From: Flavobacterium fluviatile
GTDB lineage: Bacteria > Bacteroidota > Bacteroidia > Flavobacteriales > Flavobacteriaceae
NCBI RefSeq assembly: GCF_010645065.1
Contig: NZ_JAADZW010000001.1
Location: 124,001-188,000 of the forward strand
Length of the DNA stretch: 64,000 nt
Reading direction: 5' to 3'
Shown here: positions 20,001 through 26,399 of the stretch, piece by piece
Layout of the letters: every line of letters starts with the position of its first letter
How positions within the stretch are numbered: position 1 is the stretch's first letter
Notes under the pieces: generated by a model
The model's input: the letters and a program-made list of their open reading frames with translations, nothing else
Databases searched by the model: none
Told to the model about the DNA's origin: nothing
Translations under genes and position numbers: made by a program

Positions 20001-20722
20001 TCTTGCCTGGATCTTGTTTCATACACAAACTGGACTGCGTTTATTGGGACTGCGGTGGATAGTGCGCCGTATTTTACAGATGAAATTTCCAGCAGATTAT
20101 TTGCCGAATTATAGGCATAGCTAATCCTTGCCCCTTGCGCATTTTCCCAATAGGTTATAGACCATTCGGTTATTGATCTGGAATCTGTTGAATTGCCGTA
20201 AAAGGCTTTAGAGCCGTCAGGATATTCTACTTTAAAATAGGCCGGACCGTAATTAGCTCCATTTGGATGGACGCCATAGGAGGTGATTTTTAAATTGGAG
20301 AAAATTTCAGTTTCATAAATGGCATTATCTGCGCCATAAGTTTGTCCAGTATTTTTTAAAATTAATCGCTGTCCGTCTAGAGCGAAGCGATCAAGCGTAT
20401 TAAAATCTACGCCATCTATGGTATTGTCATGAAATTTGGTTGCAGGAATTCTCGATATGGTAGAAATTCCCGATATTCCCCACCCATAACCAGCAGCCCC
20501 ATTAGCGCCTTGGCTGTTATAGGAAAGGCTTAGCTGCGGCTCAGCATCTTTGATGCCAGGTGGAACTATGATGGGAATGTTATAGGATGCACCGCCTGAT
20601 AAGGTTACTGAAAGATCTCCATTTAAAACTCCCGTTTCAGCTGATGAGCCAGTTACGCCCGCCTGGGCTGAGGAATAAAGGCTAAAGCATAAAAATATAA
20701 GCGATAGGTAAAACTTTTTCAT
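14087..20722 (-). CDS. Giant secreted SpvB/FG-GAP/RHS-repeat protein with a variable C-terminal domain
   Basis: The protein has 2211 residues and a signal peptide (1-22, ending SSAQA). An SpvB-type N-terminal domain (about 25-330) contains GGASYNIPIIVPPG and GYGWGISGIS. Five FG-GAP/VCBS-type calcium-loop repeats (GDFDGDG, GDFNGDG, ADFNGDG, GDYNGDG, TDYNNDG) span about residues 335-660. RHS/YD repeats run from about 1050, with a carbohydrate-binding-like beta domain inserted at about 1584-1731 (NNGSGNVWFDDVVL). The RHS core signature RLYDPILHRFLQ is near 1905, and PLSNTDITGN closes the core. The final ~260 residues form a separate domain that I do not recognise and that may be a toxin. RHS proteins form a shell enclosing a C-terminal toxin. 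Here Sec export implies release or surface display rather than type VI secretion. Confidence 0.93.
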   Translation of the reverse strand: MKKFYLSLIFLCFSLYSSAQAGVTGSSAETGVLNGDLSVTLSGGASYNIPIIVPPGIKDAEPQLSLSYNSQGANGAAGYGWGISGISTISRIPATKFHDNTIDGVDFNTLDRFALDGQRLILKNTGQTYGADNAIYETEIFSNLKITSYGVHPNGANYGPAYFKVEYPDGSKAFYGNSTDSRSITEWSITYWENAQGARISYAYNSANNLLEISSVKYGALSTAVPINAVQFVYETRSRQESYYIGGQNIKRTNRLKEINITGNGVAFKNYALQYTITGPSLSYDYLYYVTEKNGDKSKSLNPTLFSYNETATNISYVTNPNTLSVDNASSLNSSAVSGDFDGDGNMDFILYPSTGSSAKAKYWLFTGISPNTGSQTFPNMGYPVNQGAFLDIIPVSFLSWNSKLMSNQGWTVVQMNASTGATEFKTYATDGSSLIYPQGEKTFTFPFFSYYSEHPLSCIQNRPPILNTTSVPKRYLGGDFNGDGLTDIAAVEVNFTYSYLAPCDINNEPLPVNDIYSGNTYFVDLDRRLASNYINNAGKINVLETSKTYVADFNGDGKSDVFVIDAGIVKVYSLNDNRQFVLLCQMSDTGIVLNKPILIGDYNGDGKSDIMMPKETNNGWYRYLSSGLSFIKESKTLPYTVNDPYTSYNYTATDYNNDGKSDFNVIKNYRNGSAGTIQITAYTETTPDTYFSTSAITTAQAAIDIYALPIYLPSSDRQKPRFEVAFINNNKLHFFNSLKNSNKDRLLTAVTSGNGVQELITYTALDQIYKINFNSIYSPSTGTETYPYFDIVSSPDFQIVSKLEKKSETSSKMKLYGYYGAVANYEGLGFMGFRSMMESNWHDSTNPALSTITSMDIKRRGAVSESYLLPYLTYPYNGFATTNFTTKSIFSYTPINADDAVLPSKVFKQQNTGTTEVNTLKNSTIETVNTFDANNYITNSTTTTKEGGSTIQVASTDVTYQLPVSTPFYISGRPSSKTENITLQPGGSTLTRKEVYTYNSQQLLDNTVKTATNAPTITETNNLYDLFGNIKTKTISSSTLSRVSKYEYDTTGRFLTKITDPNLLSTSFEYYPETGLLKKRTDPYLQSVSYTYDSWFKMLTEKDDQLNIERSNVYTRSGKETIITTTRKSSVNSTLDTAVSEEKFDDLERKTRSGVKDLNGSFSYISYLYDIYDRPYKVSESYFGSSASQWNETKFDIYSRPTQNILFNGKSIGIAYAGLKTTITDGQKNKELTSNAIGKLVSSYEPLGGTVYYTYFADGNLNKTSYNGIDIITEQNGWGYKTKLTDPSAGTYIYANNDFGELISESIQNAGIITTITRDPASGKVTSKTIEDPGTNTQTSYTYDGDLPLTITYVDNKEPAGANTTVITNNYDSTYKRITSIVENKTGVYKFTRSFTYDALGRIATETKLAEIGGKSSSVLTQNVYKNGGLHKIIDNNNKVLWQANTFNAKGQIEESVTGNDIKMTNSYNTDGYLFKTQFDKTTTPTANILTLSTSFDKNNDRLDNRINSAFSNYTEAFEYDSMNRLTKFTNKSGVQEIQAYDASGKILSNSLGAYDYDPAKKYQNTAITLNSEAEGYYSNREGIYSDSMEDGRGFGEVRHPGDLFYSYDDTKAHTGKNSLKLANTTSSEKYVHSDKWISIDNATDTQYTYSAWVYSDNPQAEMFLFMKTPTETGYFSVVDNITTDVKNQWVKVEKTFNVPAHIKKLNIRLDNNGSGNVWFDDVVLRKTSDPNTSERVLNVTYNAFKSPIQIEEKNVDKVSFSYNDNNQRSIMYYGGFQTDKLARPLRKYYSMDGSMEVKENRFTNTFEFITYVGGDGYSAPVAVKSDGTGTTQNYLYLHRDYQGSIVAVTDANANIVEKRLFDAWGNIIKVQDGAGNTLNGLTVLDRGYTGHEHIQSVGLINMNARLYDPILHRFLQIDNVIQDVTNTQNYNSYGYVYNNPLSNTDITGNSCDCPGGSIGIGPGTETGSSWDFKQFDKDYRISEWWKRNINGDKWSDAIKSGGNFISNNLKSFGNDISNGFKSLFGHKSDGPPANKSTWIKVSDWFTVNTDYFAYTQTRQIGKKATFDSGVGDQLKLKTYMGVKLRLGSGEMFEINDTFFNGKNEGRNYQLNLGQHSLNFRPKDYRIRYMAPSGKNTSQGMSIGTDGVGWHYNIRNGNGRSAGYDVAFRPGGYTVMLVSGVILSIFQPEAAPLIESAAEEIIAHSYQLAF

Positions 20723-20725
20723 AAA

Positions 20726-21178
20726 TTATTTTTTGATAATTTTAATTGTTTTCTGTTCTCCGTTACTGTATGAAAGCGATACAAGATAGACCCCAGCAGA
20801 AAGGTTCTGAAAGGGGATATTTTGGGAGCTGCTGTTTTTAGTATTCCCGTATGCTTTTAGAATCTGCCCGCCCATTCCTATTATTTCAATGGATGAGACA
20901 AAGTTTTCAAGTGAAGATTCCCAGCTGATATAGAGTTCTTCTTTGACTGGATTGGGATAATATGAGATGGCGTCTCCTGGAGAGAATTTCTGTAGATCTT
21001 GCTCGGTTACGGCATCAATTTCCTTAATTTCGCTGCCAGGTCTCTGGGTCTGGCATCCAAAACAAAGTTCTCGGATTATCTGATTTCCCGTTATCGGGTC
21101 ATAAGAAAATTTTAGCTTTGGCTGTGCTTGGGAGGTATAAAAAATCCCAAACAAAAAAAGTGTAAATAGGTTTTTCAT
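20726..21178 (-). CDS. Short T9SS-sorted protein preceding the RHS gene
   Basis: This 150-residue protein has a signal peptide (1-18, ending SQAQ), a short Cys-containing segment (ELCFGCQTQRPG near residue 38) and a C-terminal type IX sorting domain (YYPNPVKEELYISW ... AGVYLVSLSYSNGEQKTIKIIKK). Almost the whole mature protein is the sorting domain. It ends 3 bases before the RHS start, so the two are co-transcribed. It may dock the large RHS protein, which lacks such a tail, at the cell surface. That partnership is inferred from adjacency. Confidence 0.85.
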   Translation of the reverse strand: MKNLFTLFLFGIFYTSQAQPKLKFSYDPITGNQIIRELCFGCQTQRPGSEIKEIDAVTEQDLQKFSPGDAISYYPNPVKEELYISWESSLENFVSSIEIIGMGGQILKAYGNTKNSSSQNIPFQNLSAGVYLVSLSYSNGEQKTIKIIKK

Positions 21179-21588
21179 AAAAAGTGTTTTTGGTAATTTG
21201 CAGGTAAATATGGCTTTTTTTTTAATTGATTCTTTACGGAAAACCTCATTTGAAGTAATTTATGTTATAGATGTCTATTTATTTACAGGCAATTTGCTTG
21301 CTTCTATTTTCACGAAATATGTTCTTTTAGCAGAATTAATCTTGAATTTTCTGAAAAATTATAAAAAACCGGCACGAAAAAAACTTTATTTATTGTTCCC
21401 TGAATTTAATATGTCTTATCGATAAAAAGGAGTTTCAAAGATGCCTTTGTATAATGCTATTTTCTAATGGCTACGAAAGCAATCATGTTGCTTAATCAAG
21501 AAAACTTGAAAAAAATAAAGAAATGCTTATGAATAAGAATCAAGAGTTCAGTATAAACACCGGGCAAATTTAAAAACGGCACCATAAA

Positions 21589-21860
21589 GGGAGTTGGAAT
21601 AGATATTAGCAAAGACAGCTGTTTCTGAAAAGAAATAAAGGAATTAACCATTTTTTTGCCTTAGTTGAAAAAGAAAATAAAAGCAAAAATTAATAACATT
21701 ATAAATAAAAAATGGCCCAATTGTGTTCAATTGGCGCCATTTGGCTTTGTGACCACGGTATAAAAAACTTCAGGCATTAAAAAACACGTAGGACGGCAAT
21801 CGCGCAGGATATGCAGAAATTGATGCCATCACTAACTGAAAGGGCGGCATTTATATAAAG
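21589..21860 (+). pseudogene. Degenerate IS110-family transposase remnant
   Basis: At about 21590 the plus strand reads GVGIDISKDSCF and then stops, resembling the VGIDVSKD start of the IS110 DEDD transposase. Near 21790 another frame reads RTAIAQDMQKLMPSLTE, like the central IA-Y-A-K-P segment of that family. The pieces are in different frames with stops between them and no ends could be defined. Nothing else is evident in 21179-22109 apart from the hairpin at 21874. Confidence 0.4.
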
Positions 21861-21873
21861 TAAATAGTGAGGC

Positions 21874-21930
21874 TAAAAAAAGGAATTAAAGATATTCAGT
21901 TCTACTGGGAAGCTTTAATCCCTTTTTTCA
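21874..21930. terminator. Terminator-like hairpin
   Basis: An A-rich arm AAAAAAAGGAATTAAAG (from about 21875) pairs with CTTTAATCCCTTTTTT (21913-21928) with one mismatch, ending in T on the plus strand. Confidence 0.55.
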
Positions 21931-22109
21931 TTTAGATAATTATGTTTGATCTCAAAGTCGGCAAAAATCCCACTCCAGGTTTTTGCATAAACTTTTATCC
22001 TCCCTTCGCTTCTTCACTTTTTTAACATTGCAGAGAAGTGGTGATGAGTGCTAAATAATTATATTTGAATAAAGAAATATACCAAAACAAATCAAACAGA
22101 TCTTTCACA

Positions 22110-22355
22110 ATGGAAAAAGAGATACAACTACAGGTGAGAAAAGATTTGGATGCCCGCCAGCAGCACACCATACTAAAACTCAAAGGGAGCCTGATTTCAA
22201 AAGGATATACCGAGATCATACATATCGAGGACCAGGACGAGCAGTACCATATCAATACTTTTGAAACCGCTCAGGAGAAACGCAATGAAGTCCATCAGTA
22301 CATTGCGGCTTTCATAGATCAGGAAAACCTTCTGGACACCATCAGCATCCGATAA
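22110..22355 (+). CDS. Small conserved-looking hypothetical protein
   Basis: I use the ATG at 22110 (81 residues, starting MEKEIQLQVRKDLD) rather than a TTG 45 bases upstream. The protein is hydrophilic with no signal peptide or membrane segment, and predicted alpha/beta (LKGSLISKGYTEIIHIEDQDEQYHI). It is followed closely by a strong terminator, which supports a real single-gene unit. Function is unknown. It sits beside PcfJ/PcfK-type mobile-element genes. Confidence 0.65.
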   Translation: MEKEIQLQVRKDLDARQQHTILKLKGSLISKGYTEIIHIEDQDEQYHINTFETAQEKRNEVHQYIAAFIDQENLLDTISIR

Positions 22356-22376
22356 TCAAGACGTCTTGAAAAAACG

Positions 22377-22420
22377 GAGCCCGCCGGCTGCAAGCCGGCG
22401 GGCTCTTGATGTCTGTTTTT
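22377..22420 (+). terminator. Strong GC-rich rho-independent terminator
   Basis: A perfect 12-bp stem, GAGCCCGCCGGC and GCCGGCGGGCTC (22377-22388 and 22394-22405), has a 5-base loop and a T-rich tail ending at 22420. Confidence 0.9.
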
Positions 22421-22427
22421 ACAAAAA

Positions 22428-22453
22428 GAAAGCCGATAGTGCTATCGGCTTGC
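22428..22453 (-). terminator. Terminator overlapping the 3' end of the PcfJ gene
   Basis: AAGCCGATAG (22430-22439) and CTATCGGCTT (22442-22451) pair. On the minus strand a T-rich run follows. The stem overlaps the last codons of the PcfJ frame. Confidence 0.75.
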
Positions 22454-23755
22454 GGTTTTGGCTTTTCTTTTCTTCATCCGTTCCCTGATTTGATACAGGT
22501 TTTCAGAGAGCAGGCGCATTATCTGCGAATGGTGTTTCGAGGGCTTGTTTTTCAGCCCCCTGCATTGGAGGATTTCCATACGGCTGAGTGAGATTTCGAT
22601 GGTTTCTACGGATTTCTCTTCGATTTTAGCCGAGAGTAGCAACGAATCCTTTCTGCCGTAATACTCGTTGGCAAATATGCAGTGGTGCAGGTCGTCGCCC
22701 TCTGTCATAAAATCCCTTACGTTCTCGATTACGGAGATGCTCAAATCCTTTTCTGTAAAGAGCAGTCCGAAAAAGCGCTTCTTGTCGCTTGCGTATTTTT
22801 TCTGCGCCTTTTCGATCTCAAGGCGCAGGTCATGGAGCTTCTTCTTTCTAAGGAGTTCCCTTTTCTTTTTCACGAAATGGTCGTGAGCATCTTGCAGATT
22901 ATCAGGGCAGACATAAAGGGCATAGGAAAGGTCTTTTTTGAAATAACGCAACAGCTCCAAATAATCCTCCCATATGGGGACATCGGAAATCTTGTACTTG
23001 TTTCGGATAACCGTTTTGACAGCCTGCCAGTTTCGGCGGATGTTCTGCCGTGATGCGCAGAGATAATACTGCAAAAGGTTCAGCTGTTTGGATTTGAGCA
23101 GGGTTTCGGCGATGGGGTCGGATAAAAGCGATGCGAAGAGCAGGTGTGGTGCAATGTCGTATACGGAAGTCTTGAAGCCATTGCGTTTTAAAATCGGCAG
23201 CACTTTAATCTGCGGATACACTTTAAAAGGATTGATATAGAATCGGGCGTTGCGGACGAAGTCCTTTGGCTTTATTTCTAGCGGGGAGTAAAATTTCCAC
23301 GCATCGAGCGTGCCTGCAAATGCATTGGTGCTGAGCGAGAACGTTCGCACTTCCCCTTTGGGGTTTATCCAGTGCTGCATGACTTCCTTATGGAAATAGG
23401 AGGGCAGGAAATTCTTTTTCATGTGTTTGTGGGAAATGACCATACGCACCACCTGATACCCTGCACATTGCTGCACTACGGCAAAGTATTCGGTTTCTTT
23501 AAAATGCACCTGATTATAGGGCATCATTTTAAGCTTTCCGCCGCAGGCAGGACAAGTTGTGAACTTGGCGCAGGTGTTTTGGCAGGAAGGCTTCCAGACA
23601 TGGTTGCAGTCCAAGCAGTAGAATTTAGAGCGTGACAAAACGCCCCATTTCAAGAAAATAGTCTGTTCTGCCCAAGTGAAAACCTCGGGTTTTATGGGCG
23701 CAAGCGCGGCGCTCAGCGCCGCCAGCTGCTTTTCGATAATGGTTTTGGGTGTCAT
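22442..23755 (-). CDS. PcfJ domain protein
   Basis: This 437-residue cytoplasmic protein matches the PcfJ type encoded on conjugative elements. An N-terminal zinc-ribbon-like region has Cys47, Cys50, Cys62, Cys68 and Cys71 (CLDC ... CPAC). The C-terminal part has the family-typical stretch VRDFMTEGDDLHHCIFANEYY and ends with basic residues. PcfJ is found beside PcfK. Its molecular role is not well defined, although it is associated with conjugation modules. The start overlaps the PcfK stop by 4 bases, showing translational coupling. Confidence 0.88.
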   Translation of the reverse strand: MTPKTIIEKQLAALSAALAPIKPEVFTWAEQTIFLKWGVLSRSKFYCLDCNHVWKPSCQNTCAKFTTCPACGGKLKMMPYNQVHFKETEYFAVVQQCAGYQVVRMVISHKHMKKNFLPSYFHKEVMQHWINPKGEVRTFSLSTNAFAGTLDAWKFYSPLEIKPKDFVRNARFYINPFKVYPQIKVLPILKRNGFKTSVYDIAPHLLFASLLSDPIAETLLKSKQLNLLQYYLCASRQNIRRNWQAVKTVIRNKYKISDVPIWEDYLELLRYFKKDLSYALYVCPDNLQDAHDHFVKKKRELLRKKKLHDLRLEIEKAQKKYASDKKRFFGLLFTEKDLSISVIENVRDFMTEGDDLHHCIFANEYYGRKDSLLLSAKIEEKSVETIEISLSRMEILQCRGLKNKPSKHHSQIMRLLSENLYQIRERMKKRKAKTASR

Positions 23756-24141
23756 AAGTCAAAGAGGGTAAGGGCGGTCTGCACCGCAGGTTTTACATCT
23801 TTTTTTACTATTGGAACAGGTTCGCTATTTATAGGCGGTGCGGCAGTTTCGGGCTGCGAGAACAGGTCAGCGGCTGCAGGGGACTGCACAACGGCTTTAA
23901 AGGCAACAGGGGCAGGCTTGCCGATGGTGTCATCGGTGTAGTACTTCACTGCCATGTCGAAGATTTCCTGATTGTCAAAGAAGCATAATCCTGTTTTTTT
24001 TACCTCGCCGCCAATGTAATTCAGACAGCCGTCCAAGTTTTTGGAAGCTTTGCTGTAGTGCAGTGCAAAAGCTTTATCTCCCTGCGCCAAAGTGCTGAGG
24101 TATTTCTCTATGGCATTTTTAAAATTTTCAGAAGCTTTCAT
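23752..24141 (-). CDS. PcfK-like family protein
   Basis: This 129-residue protein has an N-terminal PcfK-like helical region (FKNAIEKYLSTLAQGDKAFALHYSKASKNLDGCLNYI) and a Pro/Ala-rich tail ending LTLFDL. PcfK and PcfJ are paired in Bacteroidota and Firmicutes conjugative elements, as here. It is the third gene of the ssb operon, 26 bases after the preceding frame. Its biochemical role is unknown. Confidence 0.85.
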   Translation of the reverse strand: MKASENFKNAIEKYLSTLAQGDKAFALHYSKASKNLDGCLNYIGGEVKKTGLCFFDNQEIFDMAVKYYTDDTIGKPAPVAFKAVVQSPAAADLFSQPETAAPPINSEPVPIVKKDVKPAVQTALTLFDL

Positions 24142-24167
24142 AAGAAAATATTTAAGGTTGAAAATTT

Positions 24168-24527
24168 TTACTCAAAGAGCCTAGAATAGAGGTCATAACA
24201 GTATTCCTCAAAGCATAGCCAGCAGACAAAAGTGTAGTGCGGAGCGCTAAAGCGGTTTTCAATGGGTTCGTCTATGGCTTCTTCCAGTTCAGTTCTGATA
24301 TTTTCAAGGTCATCGATAAATTCGATGTAAAATTCTTTGCAGTCTGTGTGGTAGATAAATTCTGAAATCATGCCGCTCACGCATCCTCCCTGCTGCAAAT
24401 CAAGGAAAAAGGATTTAAGCTTTTCTCTGCGTTTTCCGCTGTAGGAAGTAATGCTTCTTCGGATAATTTCATTAAAGGCATCGCTTACACGGTACTGGCT
24501 GTAAGTTGATTTTTCTAAGGCTTTCAT
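24168..24527 (-). CDS. Conserved mobile-element hypothetical protein
   Basis: The ATG at 24527 (119 residues, MKALEKSTYSQYRVSDAF) is preferred over an upstream ATG that would add 15 unlikely residues. It is a cytoplasmic acidic protein ending in an aromatic and Cys-rich motif, PHYTFVCWLCFEEYCYDLYSR. A decayed copy of this C-terminus is found at 46053-46190, so the gene belongs to a recurrent element backbone. It sits between ssb and pcfK in one transcript. No function is known. Confidence 0.78.
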   Translation of the reverse strand: MKALEKSTYSQYRVSDAFNEIIRRSITSYSGKRREKLKSFFLDLQQGGCVSGMISEFIYHTDCKEFYIEFIDDLENIRTELEEAIDEPIENRFSAPHYTFVCWLCFEEYCYDLYSRLFE

Positions 24528-24572
24528 AATGTTGTATTTAGGCGTGTATAAAAATGTATTGGCAGATAACAA

Positions 24573-24959
24573 TTAGAAAGGCAGGTCGTCAGGCTCTTCG
24601 TTTTTATTGTCTTTATTAGCCGCGGGTACAGCTTTTGTGCTTTGGGTCTGAGGAAAAACCAAGATTTTAATATCCGAGGTGTGAAAGGTCAAAGCGCCGT
24701 GCGCGCGGGCGTCATTTCCGATATAGACATTCAGTCCGATGCGCCCAAAAAGCTGTACGAGCGTTCCTTTTTTGAGCCACTGCGCCAGACCTGCGCTGAG
24801 CCAGTAGGAGCAGTCGACATAGGTTACAATCTTTTTGGTTTCGGCGCTTCCTTTGGGCTTGTAGCTGTCGCTTATCGCTATAGAGAAGTTCAGCACCTCA
24901 CGGTTTTCTTTTACCTTAAAAACTGAGGCATCTTTTACAATTCGTCCTGTGATTTCCAT
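24573..24959 (-). CDS. ssb: Single-stranded DNA-binding protein (element-encoded)
   Basis: This 128-residue OB-fold protein begins MEITGRIVKDASVFKVK and has conserved strands VLNFSIAISDSYKPKGS, YVDCSYWLSAGLAQWLKKG and VQLFGRIG. A low-complexity linker leads to the acidic tail EEPDDLPF, the partner-binding tip of bacterial SSBs. It protects single-stranded DNA and recruits repair and replication enzymes. As the first gene of the ssb-orf-pcfK-pcfJ operon on accessory DNA, it probably serves the incoming strand during transfer. It diverges from typical chromosomal SSB, as expected for a plasmid-type copy. Confidence 0.9.
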   Translation of the reverse strand: MEITGRIVKDASVFKVKENREVLNFSIAISDSYKPKGSAETKKIVTYVDCSYWLSAGLAQWLKKGTLVQLFGRIGLNVYIGNDARAHGALTFHTSDIKILVFPQTQSTKAVPAANKDNKNEEPDDLPF

Positions 24960-25065
24960 GACATAAAATTTTTAGTGAATACTTATTTCAGATTTCTTTC
25001 CCCATACGCCGAAACGCAAATTTTTCAAAAGAAAAAACGGGAAAAAAGAAAGCAGAAGAAAAGTG

Positions 25066-25190
25066 AGCGCTATCGAGCCGGAGTGCTATAAGTCCCGAAG
25101 GGCGGCCGCAGGACGTTATGCGCATGCAGGTGAGGGCGGGCACTACTTTGGCTGCCCTTTTAACCCGTTTGAAATTGGAAAATATCCTTA
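25066..25190. other. Conserved noncoding block A upstream of ssb
   Basis: This contains TATAAGTCCCGAAG (25087-25100) and, about 45 bases later, a segment reading GGGCACTACTTTGGCTGCCC and TTTTAACCCGTTTGAAATTG. The same two motifs, in the same order and spacing, recur at 46243-46348. It lies in the leader of the ssb operon and may be a leader RNA, regulatory site or transfer-related site. The remainder of 24960-25436 is described with the hairpins at 25272 and 25341. Confidence 0.5.
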
Positions 25191-25271
25191 AAAAGCGCTT
25201 GCAGCAGTTGAAACAAAACCATAAAAGAGTGTTTCGGTTTAAGGAGTAAAAGAGGGTTCATAGAAAGAGAA

Positions 25272-25303
25272 CCTTGAAAGCAGCAGGGAAACCTGCTTCA
25301 AGG
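25272..25303. other. Hairpin in the ssb-operon leader region
   Basis: CCTTGAAAGCAG (25272-25283) pairs with CTGCTTCAAGG (25293-25303) with one bulge. No T-run follows, so it is structure rather than a clear terminator. Confidence 0.45.
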
Positions 25304-25340
25304 AAAGAACCTAAAAACATAGGATGGGAATTAAAACATA

Positions 25341-25371
25341 GATGCCCGAAACGCAGGGCATTTCGGGCATC
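25341..25371 (-). terminator. Terminator of the outer-membrane beta-barrel gene
   Basis: An 11-bp perfect stem, GATGCCCGAAA (25341-25351) and TTTCGGGCATC (25361-25371), lies 65 bases downstream of the minus-strand gene that stops at 25437. Confidence 0.65.
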
Positions 25372-25436
25372 AGAGCAAAAAAATATAAAGAGTAAAATGA
25401 ATACAGGAAAGAGAAATGGCTTATAATCGATTATTG

Positions 25437-26183
25437 TCAGATCCGTATGGAAAAACCAGCGGCCGCAAATTTCTGCGAGCCGGCATGCATAAGGCTTGTT
25501 CCTGCAGTGAGGTCCAGCTGCACATCGGGACTGAGAATAAACAGCAGCGCCGCATCAGCTGTATTCTGGGCATGATGATGGGAAATTACTGTGCCATAGG
25601 CTTCCACAACGAGTTTTATCTTTTTAGTCAGGGCATGATCGGCTGACAAGGTATAAATGTACTCCGGCTGCAGGTTTTCGGATACCCACTGCACGCCGGC
25701 ATTATAGCCTACATGCGCCTTGGAAGAGATTTCATGCTGTGCCAGCAGCTGCAGTTCGGGACTGTAATGGTCTTCCTTATATGCCTTATCGGCAATCCAG
25801 GGAATGTAAAGGCGGCTGAGAAGCGCCAGATCGGGCAGCATACCTTTATGGTCCAGAAGATGATACTTAATTCCTACTGCCGAAGGCTGGATTCCCAACT
25901 GCGACTGTCCGTCCTGCTTTGTGAATTGGAGAGCAGTTTCGAAACGCAGTTCGGCATTGCGAAAAAGCCCATAACGCAGTACAGCCTGCGGTGATTCGAC
26001 TGTCTGGGTCCCTTCTTCTTTTTGATAATATAAACCGCTTTCCAGCTGCAGACGCCCTGCAGGCACCACAGAAGGGCTTTCGGTTTCATTGGGACGATCG
26101 GTCTGGATCTGCTGTGCTTTCAGGCAGGAAGGAAAAATACAAGACAAAATCAGCGTCAGGTGTAAAAAGTAAAATCGTTTCAT
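25437..26183 (-). CDS. Outer-membrane beta-barrel transporter-like protein (MetA-pathway type)
   Basis: The Met at 26183 is preferred (248 residues). It starts MKRFYFLHLTLILSCIFPSC, a signal peptide ending LKAQQ. The mature start, IQTDRPNETESPSVVPAGRLQLESG, is characteristic of the 'putative MetA-pathway of phenol degradation' transporter-like barrel family, and the rest alternates as beta strands. The final residues, FAAAGFSIRI, suit an outer-membrane C-terminal strand. Function is not known. It is a single-gene unit between the ssb leader and the DUF892 gene. Confidence 0.8.
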   Translation of the reverse strand: MKRFYFLHLTLILSCIFPSCLKAQQIQTDRPNETESPSVVPAGRLQLESGLYYQKEEGTQTVESPQAVLRYGLFRNAELRFETALQFTKQDGQSQLGIQPSAVGIKYHLLDHKGMLPDLALLSRLYIPWIADKAYKEDHYSPELQLLAQHEISSKAHVGYNAGVQWVSENLQPEYIYTLSADHALTKKIKLVVEAYGTVISHHHAQNTADAALLFILSPDVQLDLTAGTSLMHAGSQKFAAAGFSIRI

Positions 26184-26367
26184 ATAAGGTTTGTATTGCA
26201 TCTGCTAAATGAGACGCTAAAATAGAACTGCCGGACCAAAGAAAGTTACATCTAACCAGAGCGCCGTTACAATATCTGCATTTGCTGCAGAAGATATTGA
26301 TTTACAATTGCTTATAAAGCTGTAAGAATCAAAGTTTATTGTATAAAACCATAAACTCATACACTTT

Positions 26368-26375
26368 TACCTTTG
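26368..26375 (+). promoter_or_regulatory. Bacteroidota -7 box (TACCTTTG) of the DUF892 gene
   Basis: TACCTTTG matches the Bacteroidota TAnnTTTG -7 consensus, 25 bases before the ATG. No TTTG -33 box is found at the usual spacing, so another sigma factor could be involved. Confidence 0.4.
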
Positions 26376-26399
26376 CTGTATAACTTAAAAACAATTATT

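Noticed and set aside
21198..21425. A 75-codon plus-strand frame after the T9SS gene start
   Set aside because: No homology, hydrophobic low-complexity sequence, no ribosome-binding context. It overlaps the upstream promoter area of the RHS operon.
24573..24959. The SSB considered as the chromosomal housekeeping copy
   Set aside because: It lies in an operon with PcfJ/PcfK-type genes and its sequence is divergent, so a mobile-element SSB is more likely.
25272..25371. Tandem hairpins considered as a CRISPR-like array
   Set aside because: The stems differ in sequence and there is no repeat-spacer periodicity. No CRISPR array or cas gene is present in the window.
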